The notes under the pieces are model-generated. The model was not told where the DNA came from and did no database searches. It saw nothing but the letters and a program-made list of their open reading frames with translations. A DNA stretch of 64,000 nt from a virus. The position numbers and the translations under genes were made by a program. Positions 39,488 through 49,243 of this stretch are shown here, one piece after another. The stretch lies in IMG/VR virus record IMGVR_UViG_3300028581_002181, positions 1-64,000 of that record. The stretch is one strand, 5' to 3'. The stretch's first letter is position 1. Each line of letters opens with the position of its first letter.

Positions 39488-39535
39488 ACCATTTAACACA
39501 TAGCCAAAATTCTACACATCTAAATAACATTGCAG

Positions 39536-39564
39536 TTGACTTTGCAAACAAAAAGTGATATACT
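39536..39564 (+). promoter_or_regulatory. Sigma70-type promoter opening the cargo island
   Basis: TTGACT (39536-39541), exactly 17 bases, then TATACT (39559-39564). It differs from the consensus by one base at each element. A good ribosome site AGGAG (39571-39575) and an ATG at 39580 follow. This suggests early expression by the host polymerase, unlike the late virion genes on its left. Confidence 0.8.
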
Positions 39565-39579
39565 TTTAATAGGAGAATT

Positions 39580-39921
39580 ATGAATAAAAAAAACATAACA
39601 CAAGACAGCATAGCCATATCTATTGAAATGATAAACTTTAATAATCAGTTAAAATTACTGAAAGATCAATTTATTGACAGCAACATATTTTTTTGTCAAG
39701 GATCGCAGTTTACTGTGAATCATTATCTATTGCAGTTATGTCAAAATTATATTGAACGCAAAAGGGATAAAGATGTGGTTTTATTGGATGATTTTCAAAA
39801 TCCAGTTTTAGTGACTGATCTTATTTCATTCCATGATACTGCGTGGAATCTATATCAAACAAATCTTAATCAATACTATACAGAGTATCAACATCTTTTA
39901 TCAAATAAAGGAAAAGTGTAA
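39580..39921 (+). CDS. Hypothetical protein, first gene of the cargo island
   Basis: A 113-residue, mostly helical product with no domain I recognise. It is directly behind a strong sigma70-type promoter and AGGAG, and ends two bases before the first glycosyltransferase-like gene. Tyr, Asn and Gln are plentiful. Position suggests a regulator, chaperone or substrate of the downstream enzymes, but nothing in the sequence decides this. Confidence 0.6.
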   Translation: MNKKNITQDSIAISIEMINFNNQLKLLKDQFIDSNIFFCQGSQFTVNHYLLQLCQNYIERKRDKDVVLLDDFQNPVLVTDLISFHDTAWNLYQTNLNQYYTEYQHLLSNKGKV

Positions 39922-39922
39922 A

Positions 39923-40774
39923 ATGACCTCGCAAGGAGTTCTAATGTTTGCACACAATAATCAGACAGTGGACTATATCAAACAGAGTATATTTGCAGCA
40001 ATGCAGGTAAAAAAATATTTACAAATGCCTGTAACTCTAATTACGTCTAATCAGGCACACTTGTACATGCATTATAAAAAACATATTAAAATATTTGACA
40101 AAGTTATTCCTGTGAAAGAATTCGACACAATTCAAACCAGAGACTTTTACAATGGAGCTGAAAATAAAATAAATGATCTATGGAAAAATCATCTTCGATC
40201 CACAGCATATGAATTGTCTCCATATGATGAAACCATAGTAATGGACACTGACTATATTGTGGGTAATGCCAATTTACTAAGATGTTTTCAAAGCAAAGAA
40301 GATTTTTTAATACACCAAAAATCCATTTATATTAATTATTTCAATCAATCTGAATGGAAAATCAAATACATCAGCGACACAGGCATGGAGATGTATTGGG
40401 CCACAGTATTTTACTTTAAAAAAACTCAAAGAGTGTGTAAACTATTTGAAATTATCAATCATATTAAAAATAATTGGAACTACTATAGATTTGTGTGGCA
40501 AATATCAGAAACAAATTTTAGGAATGACTTTGCATTTAGTATGGCCATACATATATTAAATGGACACGTTAAAAGTGTTTGGCCTTGTAAAATTCCAGAT
40601 TCATTGTATTACATCACAGACAGAGACAAAACAGAACATTTTGAAAATAATAGATGGCAATTGTCACTGTTTACAGGATCAACTTATGTGAAAACAGCTG
40701 CCAAAAATATTAATCTTCATGTAATGAATAAATTTAGTTTGGATAATGTTATTAACAAGGAATTACAAGCATGA
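39923..40774 (+). CDS. GT-A-type glycosyltransferase-like protein 1
   Basis: 283 residues from the ATG at 39923, chosen over an upstream in-frame ATG because it follows the preceding stop and aligns with the start of its neighbour (MTTQGF/MTSQGV). VMDTDYIVG (107-115) carries the metal-binding DxD of GT-A enzymes that transfer sugars from nucleotide donors. The next gene is a paralogue sharing the first residues and general layout. It overlaps that gene by four bases. Donor and acceptor unknown. Confidence 0.6.
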   Translation: MTSQGVLMFAHNNQTVDYIKQSIFAAMQVKKYLQMPVTLITSNQAHLYMHYKKHIKIFDKVIPVKEFDTIQTRDFYNGAENKINDLWKNHLRSTAYELSPYDETIVMDTDYIVGNANLLRCFQSKEDFLIHQKSIYINYFNQSEWKIKYISDTGMEMYWATVFYFKKTQRVCKLFEIINHIKNNWNYYRFVWQISETNFRNDFAFSMAIHILNGHVKSVWPCKIPDSLYYITDRDKTEHFENNRWQLSLFTGSTYVKTAAKNINLHVMNKFSLDNVINKELQA

Positions 40775-41619
40775 CAACACAAGGATTTTGTATATTTGCA
40801 CAGCATAATAAGAATACAGACTATGCTAAACAAGCCTATGCACTGGCAATGAGTATAAAAATACAAATGCCCAACAGTAAAGTTTGCCTTATTACCAATG
40901 CAAACATCAATAAAAGTATTAGCAAAGTGTTTGACCATGTGTTGGATATTCCAGGCAATGATGAAGCTGTAGATCAAGATTGGAAAATTCAAAATAGATA
41001 TAAGATATATCAATGCACACCATTTGAACGCAGCATAATATTAGACGCTGATATGTTAGTTTTATCAGATATAAGTCACTGGTGGAAATTTTTACAGAAT
41101 TACAACATGTACTTTACTAGCACTGTAAAAAATTATAGAGATGAATATGTAAATAATGATTTTTATCGCAAGACTTTTACGGACAATGATTTACCTAATC
41201 TATATTGCGGAGTGCATTACTATAATCGATGTAGAGAAAATTTTAAATTTTTAGACCTTTTGGCAAATATTGTGCGCAACCATAATATTTTTTATTCAAA
41301 ATTTACTTCAAAAAATCAACAAACATGGTGCAGCATGGATGTTAGTGTGTCTTTGGCTAGTAAAATTTTGAACCTTACGTCAAAAATTACCAGCACAGAC
41401 TCATTTATCACTTTTACTCACATGAAACCTCATTTACAAAATTGGAGTACTGTGCCCAATCATTGGATGGAAAAAGTAAATGTTTATTTTGACTCTAACA
41501 TGAACATAAAAATTGATAATTTTCGTCAACAGGGAATATTGCACTATGTGGAAAATCAATTTTTAACTGATGATTTATTAAAAATTATTGAAAAAAAATA
41601 TTTTGAAAGGATTGAATAA
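40771..41619 (+). CDS. GT-A-type glycosyltransferase-like protein 2 (paralogue)
   Basis: 282 residues, starting MTTQGFCIFAQHNKNTDYAK, parallel to the previous gene (MTSQGVLMFAHNNQTVDYIK). ILDADMLVL (90-98) is a clear GT8-like DxD. It arose by tandem duplication with strong divergence and overlaps the preceding gene by four bases. Likely sugar transfer to fibre or host glycans; not proven. Confidence 0.65.
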   Translation: MTTQGFCIFAQHNKNTDYAKQAYALAMSIKIQMPNSKVCLITNANINKSISKVFDHVLDIPGNDEAVDQDWKIQNRYKIYQCTPFERSIILDADMLVLSDISHWWKFLQNYNMYFTSTVKNYRDEYVNNDFYRKTFTDNDLPNLYCGVHYYNRCRENFKFLDLLANIVRNHNIFYSKFTSKNQQTWCSMDVSVSLASKILNLTSKITSTDSFITFTHMKPHLQNWSTVPNHWMEKVNVYFDSNMNIKIDNFRQQGILHYVENQFLTDDLLKIIEKKYFERIE

Positions 41620-41620
41620 C

Positions 41621-42178
41621 ATGTTTGTAACCTTTGATACAGAATCAGGAAAGATTTTGAGCTGCTCTGTGAATGAATCTCTCAACAGTTTAGCCATAGA
41701 TAATCAATTAGGAGAAAAATTCATAATGGGAATTGAATCAATGTTTAGCTATAAGATAGAATATGTAGATGGCACTTATAAGTTATGCAAGAGAAATGTG
41801 GTACAGAAAGAAAATCTTATTGTGCAAAACAAAAAAAATACTATTATTAATCAAGGTGTATATAAAATTCCAAATAAAACAAATGATCACCAAGGTATTC
41901 TTATCAGAATATTAGAACAACAAAAAAAAATAGAATTTTTAATAGATGAGAATTTTAAAAATACACTTAAAATTACGGTCACAGATACAAATCAAAGAAT
42001 ACATAATTTTTATAGTTGCAAAAAACATGATGCTACTCAGTTGGATCGTATATTTGAAATTAATTTGTATGAATTAGCTATGAAAAAAATATTAAGTTTT
42101 GATTATACACCAAAAGATGAAGTGGATATTTACTGCAAAAAAGTTTTCGACTACTCTTTGGAAAGAATATATGAATAA
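41621..42178 (+). CDS. Hypothetical protein of the glycosyltransferase operon
   Basis: 185 residues from the ATG at 41621, which lies one base after the preceding stop and follows GAAAGG; an upstream start at 41588 would add residues inside the previous gene. The beginning MFVTFDTESGKILSCSV may form a small beta domain. No family recognised. It overlaps the next gene by eight bases. Confidence 0.55.
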   Translation: MFVTFDTESGKILSCSVNESLNSLAIDNQLGEKFIMGIESMFSYKIEYVDGTYKLCKRNVVQKENLIVQNKKNTIINQGVYKIPNKTNDHQGILIRILEQQKKIEFLIDENFKNTLKITVTDTNQRIHNFYSCKKHDATQLDRIFEINLYELAMKKILSFDYTPKDEVDIYCKKVFDYSLERIYE

Positions 42179-43079
42179 AATTGCTATTAAAGATTGCGAT
42201 ATCGTATTTTTGAGCTATGATGAGCCCAATTGTGAAAAAAATTATGCAGCACTCAAACAAATAGTACCTTGGGCCAAACGAGTGCATGGTATACATGGAT
42301 CAGATGCTGCACACAAAGCCTGTGCTGCTGTGTCTGACACAGAATATTTTTTAACTGTGGACGGTGACACTCAAATTAATCCAAAAATATTAGATGTAAT
42401 ACTGGATTTGGATGCTATGGGCATGGACTCAAACTGGATATTCAGCTGGTGTGGACACATTAATGTGAACGGACTCAAATATGGCAATGGCAGTCTCAAA
42501 TTATGGACTAGAAAATTTGTGAATGAAATGAAAACACATGAAAATTACTCTGGTGCAGACAACAATGAAATAGAATTTTGTTATTTTAACAATTTATATC
42601 AGTTCAACGAAAATTACAGCACCAGTTACATTAACAACACACCCAAACAGGCATGGCGAGCTGGTTTTAGAGAAGGGGTAAAAATGAGTTTGAGTAAAAA
42701 TTATAGAATCAAACACATAAATGAACTGTGGTGGCAGAACTATCATAGATTGTTGATCTGGATGACTGTGGGTCAGGATCTGCAGAATGGTATTTGGGCT
42801 ATTGCAGGAGCTAGAGAAGGCTGTTATAGAGTACTTTGCACCATGTGGGACTATACACAGGTTAGAGATTTTAAAACATTAGAGCAATTATGGTTAAGTT
42901 TTAGTAATAATAATACTTGCAATGAAAAAGATGCCAAACAAAAAAGCATAATTTTAGGTAAAGAAATCAAAGATATTCATGCATTAGACTTTCCTATAGA
43001 ACCTTTCGACATTGATAACAGTAAATTTTTTAAAAAATTGTACCATAACCCACCCCGTACGATTAGAAAGACCATATAA
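42171..43079 (+). CDS. GT-A-like protein 3
   Basis: 302 residues from the ATG at 42171, which overlaps the previous stop. CDIVFLSYDEPNCEKNYAAL opens a Rossmann-like strand-helix unit, and TVDGDTQI (62-69) is a DxD motif. The pattern RVHGIHGSDAAHKA recurs in the next gene as RVHGIKGIHQAHIK, so the two are paralogues. The C-terminal third includes WRAGFREGVKM, shared with the next gene as WKSAFRECVKL. Family with unknown substrate; glycosyltransferase activity inferred. Confidence 0.55.
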   Translation: MNKIAIKDCDIVFLSYDEPNCEKNYAALKQIVPWAKRVHGIHGSDAAHKACAAVSDTEYFLTVDGDTQINPKILDVILDLDAMGMDSNWIFSWCGHINVNGLKYGNGSLKLWTRKFVNEMKTHENYSGADNNEIEFCYFNNLYQFNENYSTSYINNTPKQAWRAGFREGVKMSLSKNYRIKHINELWWQNYHRLLIWMTVGQDLQNGIWAIAGAREGCYRVLCTMWDYTQVRDFKTLEQLWLSFSNNNTCNEKDAKQKSIILGKEIKDIHALDFPIEPFDIDNSKFFKKLYHNPPRTIRKTI

Positions 43080-43783
43080 TGTACGATATATTTTTTATCA
43101 GTTATAATGAAAGCCATGCTGACACAAATTATCTGCACTTAAAGAAAAGATTTCCACTAGCTCAGCGTGTGCATGGAATTAAAGGCATACATCAAGCACA
43201 TATAAAAGCAGCCACATTGAGTTTGACCAAAATGTTTTGGGTAGTAGATGCAGATGCAGTGATCAAAGATGATTTTCAGTTTGATTTTGTTGTGCCGGAC
43301 AAGTATCTTAATGCTGTGCATGTGTGGAGGAGTTCAAATCCCATCAATGAATTAGAATATGGCTATGGAGGTGTAAAATTATTGCCTAAAAGATTAACCA
43401 TGCAAATGGATACTAATAGAATAGACATGACCACCAGCATATCAGATGTTTTTTTTGCTAATGGACAAGTTTCTAATGTGACCATGTTTAACACAGATCC
43501 ATTCAACACATGGAAAAGTGCTTTTAGAGAGTGTGTCAAACTCAGCAGCAAAGTGATTGATCGTCAAGTGGACAAAGAAACTGAAAAAAGATTGTTGATT
43601 TGGTGCACAGTGGGTGCAGATCAGCCATACGGAGAGTATGCCATTGCTGGAGCCTTGGCAGGCAGAGTGTATGGCACAGACCACAGAAGTAATTCTGATG
43701 CTTTGAGAATGATCAACAATTTTGAATGGTTAAAATTAACATTTGTGGGACAGTTTCCACACATAGAAAAAGAAATATTATGA
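43079..43783 (+). CDS. GT-A-like protein 4 (paralogue of 3)
   Basis: 234 residues, a shortened paralogue of the preceding gene. VVDADAVI (55-62) carries the DxD. The C-terminal region beyond FRECVKL is shorter. It overlaps both neighbours (one base upstream, ATGA downstream), showing coupled translation. Sugar transfer is inferred, as for the preceding gene. Confidence 0.55.
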   Translation: MYDIFFISYNESHADTNYLHLKKRFPLAQRVHGIKGIHQAHIKAATLSLTKMFWVVDADAVIKDDFQFDFVVPDKYLNAVHVWRSSNPINELEYGYGGVKLLPKRLTMQMDTNRIDMTTSISDVFFANGQVSNVTMFNTDPFNTWKSAFRECVKLSSKVIDRQVDKETEKRLLIWCTVGADQPYGEYAIAGALAGRVYGTDHRSNSDALRMINNFEWLKLTFVGQFPHIEKEIL

Positions 43784-44781
43784 TAGACAGCAATATTCCA
43801 TTTGATAAAATCATAAACTTTGGTCAACGCACCATGCTGGACAGCAAATTATTTTCTGTGAGCTGGATCTTGGCTCGTTTTTGCAACTATGATTGTTCTT
43901 ACTGCTGGCCTTATGCCAAAAGCAAACAGAAAGATCACAGACCATTGTCAGTTTACACAGCAGTGGTGGATGAAATCAAACGTCAGGCCAGGTTGAATGG
44001 ATTCACTGACTATCATTTCAGTTTTTCAGGTGGAGAACCCACTGCCTACAAAGATTTTTTACAATTGGTACAGCACTACAGTGCTGATACTGCTCCTGAA
44101 TATCAGAGTATTCACATGACCACCAACCTTAGTCCTTCGGAAAAATGGTGGGAGCGATGGTTGGAAGCCACAAAAACATTGAACCGTCGCAGCATCACTG
44201 CCAGTTTTCATGCAGAATTTTCAGATGAACAAAAATTTGGAGATAAAATATTGTTATTGATGAAACACAATGTGTTTGTCACCATCAATCAAGTGATGGT
44301 GCCTGATAGATTCACAGAATACTATGACAGATGCGCAAGATTTAATTCCAGAGGCATCAATGTCACACTCAAACCACAGAGTGATCCCACTGCCAGTCAT
44401 GTGGTGGAGGGGTATACTTCGGATCAATTGAACACTTTGCAAACAGGTTTCCCTCAACGCATACAGGAAGGTGAAAATTACAAAGACTTGTTTCAAATTG
44501 AAATGCAGGATGCTCAAGGCAACAAGTATTACATGGATCAAGCAGAGCGATTTAATGCTTTTGGCTTCAACAAGTTTAAAGGATGGCACTGTAATGCCGG
44601 ATATCAAAGTTGTATCATCAGAGAACCAGGCGGAGAAGTCAAACGCAGTTACAGTTGTCATGATGAACCACTGGGCAGCATAGAACAAGGGTTCAAACTG
44701 TTTGACAAACCAAGAATTTGCATCACTCCCACTTGTGTGAGTTCAGCAGACTCAAAAATACCCAAGGCTAGACATGTATAG
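43780..44781 (+). CDS. Radical SAM enzyme 1
   Basis: 333 residues from the ATG at 43780, inside the ATGA overlap. FCNYDCSYCW gives the CX3CX2C site of the [4Fe-4S] cluster (Cys35, Cys39, Cys42), and SGGEPT (83-88) binds SAM. The C-terminal part carries more Cys (WHCNAGYQSC, YSCHDEP, ICITPTC), suggesting an auxiliary cluster or zinc site as in SPASM-type enzymes that modify peptides or other substrates. It overlaps the next radical SAM gene by eight bases. Confidence 0.8.
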   Translation: MIDSNIPFDKIINFGQRTMLDSKLFSVSWILARFCNYDCSYCWPYAKSKQKDHRPLSVYTAVVDEIKRQARLNGFTDYHFSFSGGEPTAYKDFLQLVQHYSADTAPEYQSIHMTTNLSPSEKWWERWLEATKTLNRRSITASFHAEFSDEQKFGDKILLLMKHNVFVTINQVMVPDRFTEYYDRCARFNSRGINVTLKPQSDPTASHVVEGYTSDQLNTLQTGFPQRIQEGENYKDLFQIEMQDAQGNKYYMDQAERFNAFGFNKFKGWHCNAGYQSCIIREPGGEVKRSYSCHDEPLGSIEQGFKLFDKPRICITPTCVSSADSKIPKARHV

Positions 44782-45763
44782 ATACGAAGATATTAGAGAT
44801 ATTCATTTGGAAATCACCAGTAAGTGTCAAGCCAAGTGTCCCATGTGTCCTAGAAGAATCAGTGGAGGTCCTTTGAATCCGTTTATCAAGCTGGAAGAAA
44901 TAACTGTGGCACAATTCAAACAATGGTTTCCAGAAAAATTTGTTCAACAATTACACAGTTTGTTCATGTGTGGTAATTTGGGGGATCCAATCATATCCAA
45001 AGACACATTGGAAATATATCAGTATCTGCGTGAAGTGAATACTAATATTAGACTGGCCATGCACACCAACGGCAGTGCTAGAGATCCAGAATGGTGGAAG
45101 AGACTGGCACAGTTGAAGGTCAAAGTAACATTTGGTCTGGATGGTTTGAAAGATACCAATCATTTGTACAGGATCAGCACAGATTTTGACAAGATCATGC
45201 AGAACGCACAGGCATTCATCACAGCAGGTGGAGTGGCCAAATGGCACATGCTGGTGTTTGCTCACAATGAACATCAAATTGAACAAGCAAGAGCTATGAG
45301 CAAACAAATGGGCTTCGTGGATTTCTCAATCAAACACACTAGTAGATTCAAACAAGATTATTTACAAGTGATTGATGATGCGGGCAGACCCACACACAGA
45401 ATAAAGCCCACTCAAAACAGTTTGGACATGATACCACTAATTGAACAATCACAGAAAGAAGAAAAACCACATATTGTGTGCAAAGCACAAAAAGGTAAAC
45501 AAATCTATGTGAGTGCGTGTGGCAATGTATCACCTTGTTGCTGGTTGGATATGGAATGGATTCCTCCCATGCAAGAATCTAGAATTGATTACATGGAAAA
45601 AATTTCAGAATTTCCCAATCTGCATCGTCAAACGCTGGAGGAAATATTTGATAGCGGTTACTTTACCAAGATAGAAGCACAATGGGGTACAGTGGGATTG
45701 AAAGAATGCACCAAACAATGTGGTTCATTTGATAAACTAGGAGCACAATTTGTTGAAAATTAA
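44774..45763 (+). CDS. Radical SAM enzyme 2, SPASM-type
   Basis: 329 residues. CQAKCPMC (Cys18, Cys22, Cys25) is the cluster motif. In the place of GGEP stands CGNLGDP (about 67-73), a known variant of several SPASM enzymes. Cys are spread at the C-terminus (VCKAQ, SACGNVSPCC, ECTKQCG), the pattern of a SPASM domain with auxiliary iron-sulfur clusters. SPASM members often modify peptides or sugars. It overlaps neighbours on both sides (8 and 14 bases). Confidence 0.8.
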   Translation: MYRYEDIRDIHLEITSKCQAKCPMCPRRISGGPLNPFIKLEEITVAQFKQWFPEKFVQQLHSLFMCGNLGDPIISKDTLEIYQYLREVNTNIRLAMHTNGSARDPEWWKRLAQLKVKVTFGLDGLKDTNHLYRISTDFDKIMQNAQAFITAGGVAKWHMLVFAHNEHQIEQARAMSKQMGFVDFSIKHTSRFKQDYLQVIDDAGRPTHRIKPTQNSLDMIPLIEQSQKEEKPHIVCKAQKGKQIYVSACGNVSPCCWLDMEWIPPMQESRIDYMEKISEFPNLHRQTLEEIFDSGYFTKIEAQWGTVGLKECTKQCGSFDKLGAQFVEN

Positions 45764-46358
45764 TATACAAGACGTTTTATTTTGGATGGATGCTATCAGA
45801 CAATCTGATGATAGATATCGCACACTGGAAAGTTTCTGGAAAGGTCAAATCAACAGCAAAGTATGGTTGATTGAACAATTAAAAAAATTACCTAGAGCAC
45901 ACAGTATGGATATTTTGATCTGTGGCGGATGGTATGGAGTGATGGCCACACTTTTATTCAACAGTGATCTGTATGTGAACCGAATAACCAGTATAGACAT
46001 AGACAGCAAGTGTGAACTCACAGCAAATACCATGAACAAACAGTATGAAATTGCTGGAAGATTCCGTGCTGTCACTCAAGACATGATGACTTATAAAGAT
46101 TATGATCGTTATGATATGATTATTAACACAGTGTGTGAGCATTTAACAACAGAACAATACAATGAATGGTTGAATTTAATACCCAAAGACAAAATTATTG
46201 TGTTGCAAAGCAATGACTACGTGATTCCTGAACATGTGAATCCCATGAAAGATTTAAATCAGTTTGTTTCACAAAGTAAACTGTATCCTATTGTAGAACC
46301 CAGTGAATTACAAACAGAGAAATACAAAAGATTTATGATTGTAGGAAAAAAACAATGA
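45750..46358 (+). CDS. Class I SAM-dependent methyltransferase-like protein
   Basis: 202 residues starting at TTG 45750, preceded by AGGAG about six bases upstream; the next ATG (45786) would cut off the first strand. ILICGGWYGVMA (about 55-66) is a motif I glycine loop and TSIDID (79-84) the acidic end of strand 2. Target unknown. It overlaps the preceding radical SAM gene by 14 bases, implying work on the same substrate. Confidence 0.55.
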   Translation: MLKINIQDVLFWMDAIRQSDDRYRTLESFWKGQINSKVWLIEQLKKLPRAHSMDILICGGWYGVMATLLFNSDLYVNRITSIDIDSKCELTANTMNKQYEIAGRFRAVTQDMMTYKDYDRYDMIINTVCEHLTTEQYNEWLNLIPKDKIIVLQSNDYVIPEHVNPMKDLNQFVSQSKLYPIVEPSELQTEKYKRFMIVGKKQ

Positions 46359-47023
46359 ACAATGAACAAATAACCAAACAAATATTAGAAAAATTTAAAA
46401 AAAAACAAATAGGTTGGTTACAACTGGATACTTCATTTGAAAATTACATTGATCATCAAGAATTATCTGCTGTGAATGCCTTTTACGTGGATCACAGAGA
46501 AGGAGAAAATCATAAAGGATGGCAAAGTTGTTGTGTGCATGGTTTGGGCATTACTAAAACTCAAGTGTCACAACAATATGGACATGTGGATGAGTTAAAT
46601 GCTCCTTATTATTGGACTGCTCTAACAAAATTAGCTCCAAAAGCTACTGAATTTTGGAAAAATTTTCCTGCAGAAAAATTTACTAGAGTTAGATTTATGA
46701 AATTAGCACCTAATGGATATGTAGGATTACACAATGATTCTCCAACCAACATGTTAGATAACATAGATTTGTTAAACTATCTATTACCTATTAATTTAAG
46801 CATTACTCATCCCAAAGATTGCATTATGGAAATAGAAAATCATGGAATAGTACCTTGGAAACCAGGCAGTGTATTTTTAATCAACATACTGAATAATCAC
46901 ACTGTAAAAAACAATAGTGCAGAAGATAGAATACACATGATTGCTCAAGCACACGTGGGTAATCAGCGTGAAAAATTTTGTGAATTAATTGCTAGGAGTG
47001 TAATAAAAAATGGTATACTTTGA
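46355..47023 (+). CDS. Fe(II)/2-oxoglutarate oxygenase-like protein 1 (Asp/Asn hydroxylase-like)
   Basis: 222 residues. GLHNDSP (124-130) gives HxD (His126, Asp128), and NNHTVKN (180-186) with His182 completes the iron-binding triad, with Arg192 ten residues later in the usual 2-oxoglutarate position. The layout is that of aspartyl/asparaginyl beta-hydroxylase-like enzymes. It might hydroxylate a fibre side chain or a sugar precursor. Overlaps its neighbours by 4 and 14 bases. Confidence 0.65.
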   Translation: MNNEQITKQILEKFKKKQIGWLQLDTSFENYIDHQELSAVNAFYVDHREGENHKGWQSCCVHGLGITKTQVSQQYGHVDELNAPYYWTALTKLAPKATEFWKNFPAEKFTRVRFMKLAPNGYVGLHNDSPTNMLDNIDLLNYLLPINLSITHPKDCIMEIENHGIVPWKPGSVFLINILNNHTVKNNSAEDRIHMIAQAHVGNQREKFCELIARSVIKNGIL

Positions 47024-48395
47024 TTCAGTTAACAAAAAATCAGATATAATTTTTATATGTGTGGACAACACACAGTTGATCCAAAATGATGAACATAGAA
47101 CAATTATAAAAAATATTGCTGATTACAGTATCAGCAACATCTGCAGCAAAGGTTATGATCTTATTAATACATTGGATGTGAACCAAGTCTTGCCAACAAT
47201 TACAAAAAAATATAGTCATGCCGTGGTGTTTGATGCAGATACAGAATTTTTAGGCTCTATTTTTTTTAATCAATTGACAGAATTGTGCTCAAAAGATTTT
47301 TTTTTAGCAGGTCATGTGTTGGATAGACATGAAGGGTATTTTGAATTACATTCACAATGTTATGTGATCAATTTAAAAAAATATGCCCAATACAATATGC
47401 CAAACATAACGCAAATTCAGATGAATGCCACACATGAACACTTGGAACCTATAAGAAGTGTGGAAAATTATCATGATGAGTATACTCCTTTATGGATTAA
47501 ATCAGGCACTGTAAAAAAACAATATCAGCACAAATGGCATGGCAATGAGATATTGAGTATGGCATTGGAAAATCAAGAGAATGTGTTGATATTTGATCCG
47601 ATCATACGCAATAGTAAACGTTGTTATTACGCTCAATATGAAGAAGATTTTATAAAAAACAGTGAATTTATACATGACCGATATAAATTTGCAAAAAATA
47701 AATTGTTCTATCCTATCAATACTGAAGAACCACAACAATTACAGATTGCAGGACCTATCATGCAGTTAATCACACCTGCCAGTGGATTGAACTGGCTGTT
47801 TTATTTGCACAAATATGGTTACACTGACAATACTTTGATATCTTTTTATGATCATAATGAAAATGCTTTGCGTTATATAAAAAATATTGTAGAAAAATTC
47901 AAAGGCAAAGATTATTATTCTTTTCTTAAATCAGTGATGCCCACAAATACAAACGATTGGATAAATTCTAAAGAAGAAATTGATTTACATTTTGATAAAA
48001 TCAAACATTTATGGCATATAGTAGAGCACTTACATTTCAGTTTTCATCACTGCGATATACTAAAAAATTTTAGTGTTCCTGTAATAAATGATCATAATAC
48101 AATAGTTAATCTAAGCAATGTCTTTTGCTATGAACCCAATGCGGCATTTGTCAGTCTTACACAAAGAATAAATGCAGAAAACAATTTAATAAATTATCTT
48201 AAAAAACACAAAGAAAAAATTAGTTTAATTTTATCAGACCATGCATGGTCTGGATTAGTGCATTACAACAAACTTACGGGGCGTGTGACTGATTTTATGG
48301 AACAAAAAGTAAATTCTTGTCTTAAAGCCACATGGTACATAAAAGATTTTGCACAAAATACACAACACTTAAATACAACAGGATTATATAAATGA
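47010..48395 (+). CDS. Two-part protein with GT-A-like N-terminus
   Basis: 461 residues. The first 200 residues are glycosyltransferase-like with VVFDADTEFLG (72-82). The second part starts with AGPIMQLITPASGLNWLFYL and has an alternating strand-helix pattern that I cannot name; it could be a methyltransferase-like domain. AGGAG lies 12 bases before the ATG. It overlaps the previous gene by 14 bases and the next by four. Confidence 0.5.
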   Translation: MVYFDSVNKKSDIIFICVDNTQLIQNDEHRTIIKNIADYSISNICSKGYDLINTLDVNQVLPTITKKYSHAVVFDADTEFLGSIFFNQLTELCSKDFFLAGHVLDRHEGYFELHSQCYVINLKKYAQYNMPNITQIQMNATHEHLEPIRSVENYHDEYTPLWIKSGTVKKQYQHKWHGNEILSMALENQENVLIFDPIIRNSKRCYYAQYEEDFIKNSEFIHDRYKFAKNKLFYPINTEEPQQLQIAGPIMQLITPASGLNWLFYLHKYGYTDNTLISFYDHNENALRYIKNIVEKFKGKDYYSFLKSVMPTNTNDWINSKEEIDLHFDKIKHLWHIVEHLHFSFHHCDILKNFSVPVINDHNTIVNLSNVFCYEPNAAFVSLTQRINAENNLINYLKKHKEKISLILSDHAWSGLVHYNKLTGRVTDFMEQKVNSCLKATWYIKDFAQNTQHLNTTGLYK

Positions 48396-49243
48396 CTCAA
48401 ACTGCTTACTATTCTGAAAAAAATTTAGAAACACATCGCCCAAGTCCATTAAGTGATCAAAAAATTAAGAATGAAATCACCAATGTACTCACTGGGGGAA
48501 TAGACAAAAATATAGACAAAGAGTTATGTGTTCAATTTATTCAAAAGTTTGAACAATATATTTTTTCTTCAACCATTAACAGATTCAAAGGCCATCTCAG
48601 TTTCCAAAGAAAAGACGTAATTTTAGGTTGCACGCAGTATATTGATAATCTCTACATGCAAGGCAATGTACAAGTGTTTGAAAATGATTACAGATATCAT
48701 GAAAGATTGGGTCGAGCACACATAATAAAAAAAATAGAAAATTTAAAAGAAACTGTACCATTGATAATCGCAATGCCATTTCCCAGCACAGGAGACATGA
48801 GAAAAGACATGCAATCTATTTTAAATCAAGCACTTATAAAAAATATTCCTGTACACATCGACGGAGCATGGATGTCATGTTGCAAAGATATTGAATTTGA
48901 TTTTGATCATCCAGCCATAGTGAGTTTTGCCAGCAGTTTAAGCAAAGGATTAGGACTAGGATGGAATAGAATTGGCGTAAGATGGCACAAAGATCAACAA
49001 GTTAATGATTCAATCAGTCTTATGAATGACTACAACATGGTGATCAAAGCTGCTGTTAAAATAGGCATGCATTTTATGCAAAAATTTCCAATGGATTATC
49101 TTTGGACAGAACATCAAGATCACTATAAAAAAATATGTAAAGATTTTAATCTATTAGAAACCAAATGTATACACCTAGCCATGAGTGGTAAAGGACCTTT
49201 GGGAGTATCTAAACTTATAAATTATTTGGAGACGCATGTCTAA
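48392..49243 (+). CDS. Short PLP-dependent aminotransferase-like protein
   Basis: 283 residues. VHIDGAW (154-160), with Asp157 holding the PLP nitrogen, and SFASSLSKGLGLGWNRIGVR (178-197), with Lys185 in the Schiff-base position, match fold type I aminotransferases. Length is well below the usual 380-420; the C-terminal small domain is mostly missing. It may need a partner or form a minimal enzyme. It could supply an amino-sugar or amino-acid group for the pathway. Overlaps the next gene by eight bases. Confidence 0.6.
   Translation: MTQTAYYSEKNLETHRPSPLSDQKIKNEITNVLTGGIDKNIDKELCVQFIQKFEQYIFSSTINRFKGHLSFQRKDVILGCTQYIDNLYMQGNVQVFENDYRYHERLGRAHIIKKIENLKETVPLIIAMPFPSTGDMRKDMQSILNQALIKNIPVHIDGAWMSCCKDIEFDFDHPAIVSFASSLSKGLGLGWNRIGVRWHKDQQVNDSISLMNDYNMVIKAAVKIGMHFMQKFPMDYLWTEHQDHYKKICKDFNLLETKCIHLAMSGKGPLGVSKLINYLETHV

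Noticed and set aside
39580-39921. RiPP precursor peptide for the radical SAM enzymes
   Set aside because: At 113 residues with a mixed helical composition and no repeated core or leader motif it does not look like a typical precursor; kept only as unknown.
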